Source: Chloroflexota bacterium (lineage in GTDB: Bacteria > Chloroflexota > Anaerolineae > UBA7937 > JACPPX01). Taken from it: a stretch of DNA of 5,109 nucleotides. The translations under genes were made by a program, and so were the position numbers. Positions 1-4,437 of this stretch are shown here, one piece after another; positions within the stretch are counted from its first letter, which is position 1; each line of letters begins with the position of its first letter. The notes under the pieces were generated by a model. The model worked only from the letters and a program-made list of their open reading frames with translations. It did not search any database and had not been told where the DNA came from. The stretch covers positions 1 to 5,109 of the forward strand of contig JACPPX010000013.1 of assembly GCA_016190785.1 (NCBI GenBank). The letters are read 5' to 3'.

Positions 1-1
1 G

Positions 2-244
2 AACCAAACCCAGGCCCAAATCCTGCGTTTCCCCGGCTCACCCGCTATCCGCATAAACGGGGAGGATATCGAGCCCGTTGGGCTTGAGCAGCAAGAGTAC
101 GGCTAAGGCTGCCGGCTTAACCGCAAGAACGGGACGCTGCAGGGTTGGCCTTCAGAGGAGACGATCCGCCAGGCGGTGCGCAAGGTCAAGGCTCTCGAAG
201 CCAGCCAAGAAGAGTGGGACTACCCGGTAGGGTGTTGTGGTTGA
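2..244 (+). pseudogene. 3' part of a small thioredoxin-like (DF-family/mercury-locus type) protein, interrupted by an in-frame TAA
   Basis: Reading from base 2 gives 34 residues containing the block RFPGSPAIRINGEDIEP, ending EQQEYG, then TAA at 104-106. The same frame continues for 45 more residues (GCRLN, LQGWPSEETIRQAVRKV, ending PVGCCG) to TGA at 242-244. From family memory, small thioredoxin-like proteins of mercury and heavy-metal loci (some annotated 'DF family (seleno)protein') carry a GSPT-R-NG-D-P block, then a YGL-CR block, then a GxPxxExIRxA-like C-terminus. Both halves fit one such protein, with TAA falling where a Leu is expected (one base from TTA). The N-terminus, with any CxxC-type site, lies left of the window. 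Either the gene carries a nonsense mutation or a base is misread. The stop is TAA, not TGA, so selenocysteine is not an explanation. The likely product is a cytoplasmic thiol/metal-handling protein. The family call is from memory; the frame continuity is direct. Confidence 0.6.
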
Positions 245-1061
245 GGCCATGGCTCGTAATCGTATAGCCAGACAGGTCCGCAGCTCACACCATCCAGAAA
301 GCGACGCCTCTGAGCGGGCGGAAAGAGATCGTCTCCGCAATGAGATCCTGGCCAAGCGCCAAAGGATCGTTGCCGAACTGGAAAATGAGCGAGGCTCCAA
401 GGTGCTGACCATGATCCACCGCCACGAGCCGTGGGAGGGACATCGGGATTACCTGACCACCGAGGACACGGAGTCCATCTTGGGCCAGATTGTGCGGACT
501 GCCCCCGAGAAGCCCATCGACTTAATCTTACACACCCCGGGGGGATTGGCCCTGGCCGCAGAGATGATTGCCATGTCCCTTAAAGCCCATCCCGGGCGGG
601 TTACGGTTATGGTGCCTTTCTATGCTATGTCCGGGGGTACTATGATCGCCCTGGCCGCCGACGAGATACTGATGGAGGGGCACAGTGTCCTCGGCCCTCT
701 CGACCCTCAGATTGGGGGCCTGCCCGCCGGGGCACTGGTAGAGCTACTCAATCGCAAGCCTATCGAAGCAGTTCAGGACCAAACCTTGATTCAGGCGGAC
801 ATTGCCCGGCTTGCTCTACAGCGCACGCGTAATTTCGTGCAGTGGTTGTTGCGTGGAAGGATGTCCGAACAACAAGTGGTGCAGGTGGCTGATTTCTTGA
901 CCGGGGGCTATACCACCCACGATACGCCTATTACCTTCGAGGTAGCAAAAATTCTCGGATTCCCCGTCGGCCAGGGCCTCCCTCGCCAAGTTTATGACTT
1001 GTTCGAGACCTGCCAGTTCGGCAATTGCCCGCGGCCTTCTCTCGCCGACTTCGGGAAATAG
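237..1061 (+). CDS. SDH-family Clp-fold serine peptidase (serine dehydrogenase proteinase-like)
   Basis: This 274-residue protein belongs to the SDH_sah (PF01972-like) branch of the ClpP/crotonase fold, related to the stomatin-associated membrane peptidases. Residues 22-55 are charged and probably helical or coiled coil. The core follows: IDLILHTPGG (94-103), the glycine-rich strand-turn of the fold; VPFYAMSGGT (126-135), whose Ser132 is the likely nucleophile; ALAADEI (138-144); and HSVLGPLDPQIGG (149-161), a signature of this branch. No signal peptide or membrane helix is visible, so it is probably cytosolic. I kept GTG at 237 because AGGG at 229-232 sits 4 nt upstream and this start overlaps the preceding frame by 8 nt. 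ATG at 249 (MARNRIARQ) is a real alternative, with GAGG only 2 nt away. The MerP-like gene begins 9 nt after the stop. Family members are thought to cut membrane or misfolded proteins; a role in quality control of the neighbouring membrane proteins is inference. Confidence 0.85.
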   Translation: MVEAMARNRIARQVRSSHHPESDASERAERDRLRNEILAKRQRIVAELENERGSKVLTMIHRHEPWEGHRDYLTTEDTESILGQIVRTAPEKPIDLILHTPGGLALAAEMIAMSLKAHPGRVTVMVPFYAMSGGTMIALAADEILMEGHSVLGPLDPQIGGLPAGALVELLNRKPIEAVQDQTLIQADIARLALQRTRNFVQWLLRGRMSEQQVVQVADFLTGGYTTHDTPITFEVAKILGFPVGQGLPRQVYDLFETCQFGNCPRPSLADFGK

Positions 1062-1070
1062 CCGTTCGAC

Positions 1071-1445
1071 ATGAAAAAGGGCCTGGCGTCCGTCTTCCTG
1101 CTGGCCTGGATACTAATCACGGGTCCTTCAACCGCCATCCGATCATCTACCAACCTACGAGTCATCGCCACCCCTGCACCTTTAACTGGCGAGGGAGCCA
1201 GGGCAACTCTGCGCCTCGTGCCTGCACCGGCCTCCTGCTGTGGCCCGGAAGTAACCCGGGTAGTCCTGGCTTATTACAAAACACCAGGCATAGCCAAATT
1301 TCGTATCAACACTGAGGGAATAATTACTTTGATCTATGATCCAGATATGATCTCGCTCCCGGAGATAATAGAAATCACCGCTCGCGCCTCAGGTCTACGG
1401 GCCTCTCCCCAAGATCCAGAATTTGATGCCCAAGCCCTACAATAA
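1071..1445 (+). CDS. Exported HMA/MerP-like small protein with a vicinal Cys-Cys pair
   Basis: This 124-residue protein starts with MKK and a hydrophobic stretch (residues 4-22, ending near STA), a typical export signal or N-terminal anchor. Residues 45-110 fit the pattern of a heavy-metal-associated (HMA, ferredoxin-like) domain: strand ATLRLVPAPA, then SCCGPEV (55-61) where MerP and Atx1 carry GMTCxxC, then a helix, TPGIAKFRIN, the strand GIITLIYDP (83-91), a second helix SLPEIIEIT, and SGLRA at the end. The metal-binding loop has two adjacent cysteines (Cys56, Cys57) in place of CxxC, and these are its only cysteines. The gene begins 9 nt after the peptidase and 27 nt before the MerE-like gene. 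Its Shine-Dalgarno is weak, so translational coupling to the peptidase gene is possible. The likely job is extracytoplasmic capture of a soft metal such as Hg(II), handed to the membrane partner. The fold call rests on pattern, not a profile search, and the metal is inferred from context. Confidence 0.65.
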   Translation: MKKGLASVFLLAWILITGPSTAIRSSTNLRVIATPAPLTGEGARATLRLVPAPASCCGPEVTRVVLAYYKTPGIAKFRINTEGIITLIYDPDMISLPEIIEITARASGLRASPQDPEFDAQALQ

Positions 1446-1472
1446 ACAAATATTGAAAGGAAGATTACAGAT

Positions 1473-1712
1473 ATGAGGACTTTCCTACAAGAAACTAAGG
1501 GTTATGTGGCGCTTGGTGCCGCCCTTATCAGCTGCCCATGCCATTTGCCGCTAACCCTTGGTTTGCTCATCGGCGCCACCGCGGGAACGACACTCGGAGC
1601 CTGGATCAGTCAGAATACATTGTTGATTTACTTGGCCTTCACCGTTTCTTTCTTTGGCTGGTTGTGGCTGGGCCTGCGATGGCTGGAGGGGAGAAGCATC
1701 CGTAGTCGTTAG
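1473..1712 (+). CDS. merE: MerE-like mercury-resistance membrane protein
   Basis: This 79-residue protein matches the layout of Tn21 MerE (about 78 residues): a short polar N-terminus ending KGY, a first helix (about 11-37) containing ISCPCHLPLTLG with Cys21, Cys23 and His24, a small-residue stretch GATAGTTLGAWI, a second helix (about 49-70), and a basic tail RSIRSR. The GY-x-ALxxLxCPCHLP pattern and the following AGTTAGxxxG-like stretch are, from memory, diagnostic of MerE. MerE is an inner-membrane protein implicated in uptake of Hg(II) and methylmercury, with the CPC cysteines as likely ligands. AGGAAG at 1458-1463 is a good ribosome binding site 9 nt before ATG. The adjoining exported HMA-like protein suggests a MerP-MerT-like pairing in which MerE takes the place of MerT. 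No mercuric reductase is in view, so the symbol marks similarity and not proven mercury resistance. Confidence 0.78.
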   Translation: MRTFLQETKGYVALGAALISCPCHLPLTLGLLIGATAGTTLGAWISQNTLLIYLAFTVSFFGWLWLGLRWLEGRSIRSR

Positions 1713-1729
1713 TGAAGGAGAGCTGAACG

Positions 1730-2332
1730 ATGGCCAAGAGAAATCAGCCGCGCAGTAAACGAGCGCGAAAAGCCGGATTCACGGTATTGGGCTTAGCCCT
1801 TTTGCTGACCTTGGGTTGTCAGGGAGCGATCCCCAGTCCCCCGCCCACATCTGCTCCGGATTTGAGCGTAGCCATTCCTATTGAAGGGACAGAAGTGGGC
1901 CAGGCTGCTCCCGCGTTTCAAGTTACCGATGCCTTCGACCGGGAGGTAACCCTTTCCTCCTTAATCGACCAAAAACCAGGCCTGCTCTTCTTCACCACCA
2001 CCTACTGCTTGCCTTGCATCGAAGGCCTGCAGCATCTGGCAAGGTTTCAGGCAGATCTAGGTGGGGATCACTTCAGTGTACTGATCGTCTTCGTAGACCT
2101 TGCGGAGAGCGATCGGGACCTTCAGAACTACCAACAATATTTCGGCTTTCCCCCGGACTGGTACTATGCCCTGGACACCGACGATATGGTTGTGAAATAC
2201 CGCATCCGCGCCCTGGATACCAAGTTTGTTATAGACCTCAATGGGGTTATCCAGTATGCAGATGTTTTCCCAGCAAACTACGAGACTTGGCGACAGGCCC
2301 TAGCTACCGTGGGCATTGTCCCAGCAAGGTAG
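1730..2332 (+). CDS. Lipoprotein thioredoxin, TlpA/ResA-type
   Basis: This 200-residue protein has a basic n-region (1-14), a hydrophobic core (17-28) and a lipobox TLGC with Cys30 as the lipidated residue. A proline-rich linker (SPPPTSAP, 36-43) follows. The thioredoxin-like domain (about 54-197) begins GQAAPAFQVTDAFDREVTLSSL, the usual AhpC/TSA-Redoxin opening, and carries the redox site TTTYCLPCIEG with Cys93 and Cys96. The region normally holding the cis-proline (xPTTF-ID-G in ResA/TlpA) reads ALDTKFVIDLNG (161-172), with Asp163 apparently replacing proline. Its expected place is anchored outside the cytoplasmic membrane, reducing protein disulfides with electrons from the CcdA-like protein encoded immediately downstream. 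Plausible clients are the cysteine pairs of the MerP-like and MerE-like proteins, or cytochrome c apoproteins. AGGAG at 1716-1720 lies 9 nt before ATG. The 17-nt gap from the MerE-like gene supports one operon. Confidence 0.88.
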   Translation: MAKRNQPRSKRARKAGFTVLGLALLLTLGCQGAIPSPPPTSAPDLSVAIPIEGTEVGQAAPAFQVTDAFDREVTLSSLIDQKPGLLFFTTTYCLPCIEGLQHLARFQADLGGDHFSVLIVFVDLAESDRDLQNYQQYFGFPPDWYYALDTDDMVVKYRIRALDTKFVIDLNGVIQYADVFPANYETWRQALATVGIVPAR

Positions 2333-2333
2333 A

Positions 2334-2339
2334 GAGAGG
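2334..2339 (+). promoter_or_regulatory. Ribosome binding site fixing the ccdA-like start
   Basis: GAGAGG lies 10 nt before ATG 2350 and directly after the TAG of the thioredoxin gene (2330-2332). The frame is open further upstream, back to an ATG at 2014, but that stretch overlaps the thioredoxin gene and encodes no membrane protein. The site and the clean NPCG-containing N-terminus therefore point to 2350 as the true start. Confidence 0.7.
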
Positions 2340-2349
2340 CCACCCCTGT

Positions 2350-3054
2350 ATGGAAATAACACCTATTTTCTACGCACTGGGTGTGGGTGCCTTGGCCACG
2401 GTGAATCCTTGTGGCTTTGCCATGCTCCCCGCCTATCTCGCCTACTACCTCGGGACTCAGGAAGCAGGCTTCACTAAGGCATCCGCCTTTGCTCGGAGCT
2501 CTCGGGCCTTGATCATCGGCGCCACAGTCACTTTGGGTTTTATCCTCTTATTTGGCTTCGCCGGGTCAATCATCTCTGCCGGGGCCAGGTTTCTTATTGG
2601 CTGGATGCCATGGTTTGGTCTATTGATCGGGGTAGTGCTGGTACTCCTCGGCTTTTGGCTCCTCACTGGCCGCTGGATCGGGATACCGTTCTTGGAGCGG
2701 ATAAACATTAGGCCCCGGGGTGGCCTTGTGGGTATGTTCCTTTTCGGCATCGCCTATGCTATTGCCTCACTCAGTTGCACCTTGCCCGTATTTCTTCTCG
2801 TCGTGGGTGGGGCTCTTACCACCGAGGGAATTTTTAGTGGCTTCTTGCAATTTGTTGCTTATGGGGTGGGGATGGGCCTAGTTATCACTGCTCTTACCCT
2901 AAGCGCCGCTCTCTTCAAAGGGGTCTTGGCTACCTTTCTTCGGCGCTTCATCCCCTACATTGAAAGGCTAAGTGCCGTCCTACTTCTTGGAGCCGGGCTG
3001 TATATCGTTTATTACTGGCTTAGCAGGGGCCAACTATTAGCCCCCTTGTTCTAG
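2350..3054 (+). CDS. ccdA: CcdA/DsbD-family transmembrane thiol-electron carrier
   Basis: This 234-residue protein is almost entirely membrane-embedded, with six likely helices at about 5-30, 55-77, 84-105, 125-153, 162-185 and 203-224. This is the usual CcdA size and topology. The two conserved cysteines are visible: Cys21 in ATVNPCGFAMLPAYL, the NPCG/P motif of helix 1, and Cys143 in IASLSCTLPVF, the matching motif of helix 4. In this family they cycle between dithiol and disulfide, moving electrons from cytoplasmic thioredoxin to an extracytoplasmic thioredoxin-like partner. The partner is almost certainly the lipoprotein thioredoxin whose gene ends 17 nt upstream. Family members serve cytochrome c maturation, disulfide reduction or metal-resistance loci. 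The MerP-like and MerE-like genes in the same run favour the last, but this is inference. It is the last gene of the + strand run. Confidence 0.9.
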   Translation: MEITPIFYALGVGALATVNPCGFAMLPAYLAYYLGTQEAGFTKASAFARSSRALIIGATVTLGFILLFGFAGSIISAGARFLIGWMPWFGLLIGVVLVLLGFWLLTGRWIGIPFLERINIRPRGGLVGMFLFGIAYAIASLSCTLPVFLLVVGGALTTEGIFSGFLQFVAYGVGMGLVITALTLSAALFKGVLATFLRRFIPYIERLSAVLLLGAGLYIVYYWLSRGQLLAPLF

Positions 3055-3110
3055 ACCCCAGGCCTTCTTCCGCGACATCCACAATATGTCCTGCTGTATC
3101 GAATAGGATT

Positions 3111-3581
3111 CTACCCCTCTTTTCCCAAATAGGCCCGCAATCGGCCACACATGGCCTTAATTTCCCCGGACCCACCCCGGGGTGCCTCCGGCCACTCATC
3201 CACATGCACGCCCCAATATTTCCGCGGGGCACCAGGATACCGTGGGACGAGGTGAATATGCAGGTGGGGGACATGATGACCAAGCACAAAGGCATAGACA
3301 TGCTCTGCTCTCTCCGTGGACTTGAGAGCCCGGCTAAGGCGGGCAACTAACCGCCCCAGGGCTTGGGCCTCCTCGTCGTTGAGATCCCCCAGGCCTGGAA
3401 TGTGACGCTGGGGTTCAACCATCAGATACCCTAGGTAAGCGGTGGAATTGCCTTCCAGAATTTGAACATGCCCAGCATAGACTAACTCATCTTTATAGAT
3501 TGCGCCGCCGGGTATGGCAATCTCCCCCAGTTGCTTGCGACAGACAAAACAGTCCCCTACTTTTCCTGCAGCAGAAGGCAT
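3111..3581 (-). CDS. HIT-family (histidine triad) nucleotide-binding hydrolase/transferase
   Basis: This 156-residue protein carries the full histidine triad, GHHVPHLHIHLVPRY (101-115), with His106, His108 and His110; the middle histidine is the expected nucleophile on the alpha-phosphate. N-terminal CFVC (Cys11, Cys14), together with His60 in EPQRHIPGLGDL, fits the zinc site found in many bacterial HIT proteins. LNDEEAQALGRLVARLSRAL is the usual helix between the two conserved blocks. Members act on AMP-linked or dinucleoside polyphosphate substrates in the cytosol; the exact substrate cannot be read here, and an Ap4A hydrolase/phosphorylase-like or Hint-like role is equally possible. The C-terminal part (116-156) is longer than in minimal Hint proteins. 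The frame is open far upstream, but that overlaps the membrane-protein gene. MPSAAGK at 3581 has an AGGG-type ribosome site about 9 nt upstream and sits 11 nt after the stop of the Lit-like gene, so the two are probably co-transcribed. Confidence 0.88.
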   Translation of the reverse strand: MPSAAGKVGDCFVCRKQLGEIAIPGGAIYKDELVYAGHVQILEGNSTAYLGYLMVEPQRHIPGLGDLNDEEAQALGRLVARLSRALKSTERAEHVYAFVLGHHVPHLHIHLVPRYPGAPRKYWGVHVDEWPEAPRGGSGEIKAMCGRLRAYLGKEG

Positions 3582-3592
3582 AGTTTTAATCC

Positions 3593-4300
3593 CTAAGCCT
3601 CTTCTCTCACCCTCATCCCTCTTACCCACATCCGAGTTAGCAGCCAGATAACTGCTGCCTCGGCCATTGTCAACACCGCCCAAGCAACGGCTGCGTTGTA
3701 CCAAAAAGCCGGGGGAAAGAGCTGGATCAGAGTATCGGTTATGCGGAAAATCCAAGTATCCCCCACAAAGAATACGCGGTGGAAAGCATCGAAAAAGATA
3801 GTAAAGGCCACTGCGACAAACAGCCCCAGGAGGCCGAAGAGGGCAATGGTCAATGAACTTCCCCCCGAAAGTGCCCGGGCTAAGCCCAATCGGCCTAGCG
3901 GTTGGCCCCACAGATATACAGCCGAGATGAGAGCCAAAACTAGGAGTACGGCATGAGCCAGGAAGGTGCGATCCACAAGCACCTTGACGTCTACCATGTG
4001 GCTCAGCTCTCGCTGGGTGTAGATTGCTCCCTGTTCATCCTCCATCGCCGCCAGGTACGAAACATCCCGCCCCGGGCGGAGATACTCTAAGGTGGCCTTG
4101 GCCCAGTAGACCCTCTCTTCTGTCGTAAACCTTTCTGCCGGAGGCAAACCTAAAGCATACTGGAAATTCATGAAGGCCGGGGAAATTAGAAGATAAAGGT
4201 TACTCAAAAGAAGAAGAGGAGGAACGAGCAAAGTAATGCCTGCCTTCGCCAGAGAGTCCAGCCGGCGATATTCGGCAGGTGATCCTTCTGGATGCGTCAT
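3593..4300 (-). CDS. DUF1461/TIGR01906 membrane protein, related to lipoprotein intramolecular acyltransferase Lit
   Basis: Numbered from the longest frame (ATG at 4378, 261 residues), four helices lie at about 45-68, 136-157, 175-198 and 226-249. The family signatures are RELSHMVDVKVLV (123-135, His127) and FFDAFHRVFFVGDTWIF (195-211, His200), then TDTLIQLFPPAFW (214-226). From memory, Lit of low-GC Firmicutes moves the N-terminal or sn-2 acyl chain within a lipoprotein to make the lyso form, using two conserved histidines (His85 and His157 in the Bacillus cereus enzyme); the 73-residue spacing here is nearly identical. Function outside Firmicutes is inference. I place the start at ATG 4300 (235 residues) because a promoter-like sequence ends just before it and family members begin close to the first helix. 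ATG 4309, with CCAAGG 6 nt upstream, and ATG 4378, with no ribosome site, are alternatives. The HIT gene follows after 11 nt. A lipoprotein substrate candidate is encoded about 1.3 kb away on the other strand. Confidence 0.78.
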   Translation of the reverse strand: MTHPEGSPAEYRRLDSLAKAGITLLVPPLLLLSNLYLLISPAFMNFQYALGLPPAERFTTEERVYWAKATLEYLRPGRDVSYLAAMEDEQGAIYTQRELSHMVDVKVLVDRTFLAHAVLLVLALISAVYLWGQPLGRLGLARALSGGSSLTIALFGLLGLFVAVAFTIFFDAFHRVFFVGDTWIFRITDTLIQLFPPAFWYNAAVAWAVLTMAEAAVIWLLTRMWVRGMRVREEA

Positions 4301-4307
4301 GATTCTC

Positions 4308-4336
4308 ATTATAAACCTTGGCCTATGCCTCAGCAA
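4308..4336 (-). promoter_or_regulatory. Candidate sigma70 promoter for the Lit-like/HIT unit
   Basis: On the - strand TTGCTG (4336-4331) is followed after exactly 17 nt by a perfect TATAAT (4313-4308). The predicted transcription start is at about 4301-4300, which coincides with the ATG at 4300, so the message would be leaderless or nearly so. The element lies inside the longest possible reading frame of the gene, whose first 26 codons are AT-richer than the rest. Assigned by eye; the -35 matches consensus at only four of six positions. Confidence 0.45.
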
Positions 4337-4390
4337 TTTTAATAGACCAAACAGAAACTTTATGTAATCCTCCAACATGCATTGGGCCAG

Positions 4391-4420
4391 TTGACAAGAA
4401 ATCCACTTTGGGGCTATACT
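4391..4420 (+). promoter_or_regulatory. Near-consensus sigma70 promoter for the GAF sensor kinase
   Basis: TTGACA at 4391-4396, a perfect -35, is separated by 18 nt from TATACT at 4415-4420, a five-of-six -10. Transcription would start near 4427, leaving a leader of only about 10 nt before ATG 4438, with no clear Shine-Dalgarno. A short inverted repeat, CCAGT (4387-4391) and ACTGG (4418-4422), brackets the promoter. It could be an operator, but at 5 bp per arm it may be chance. Confidence 0.65.
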
Positions 4421-4437
4421 GGTGCTGGATTCCGAAG

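Noticed and set aside
104..106. Stop-codon recoding or selenocysteine at the in-frame stop
   Set aside because: The codon is TAA, whereas selenocysteine uses TGA, and TAA serves as a normal terminator for the MerP-like gene at 1443-1445.
152..412. Open frame of 86 codons on the - strand
   Set aside because: It overlaps the end of the thioredoxin-like frame and the start of the SDH peptidase, is rich in Arg/Ser/Leu as expected of an antisense shadow, and resembles no family.
1438..1443. TACAAT as a -10 element for the MerE-like gene
   Set aside because: No -35-like hexamer lies at 16-18 nt upstream, and the close gene packing makes an internal promoter unnecessary.
2014..2349. Upstream extension of the ccdA-like frame
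   Set aside because: It lies wholly over the thioredoxin gene, is Arg/Pro-rich and lacks membrane helices. A ribosome site at 2334-2339 supports ATG 2350.
3026..3044. Inverted repeat GGGGC/GCCCC followed by CTTGTTCT as a terminator
   Set aside because: The stem is only 5 bp with a 9-nt loop, there is no run of T, and it lies within the 3' end of the ccdA-like coding sequence.
3055..3110. Convergent gap searched for a bidirectional terminator
   Set aside because: The best hairpin is GACAT (3074-3078) with ATGTC (3086-3090), 5 bp and AT-rich with no T run, which is too weak to call.
3582..3911. Upstream extension of the HIT frame on the - strand
   Set aside because: It runs over the Lit-like gene in another frame and shows no HIT-like sequence before MPSAAGK.
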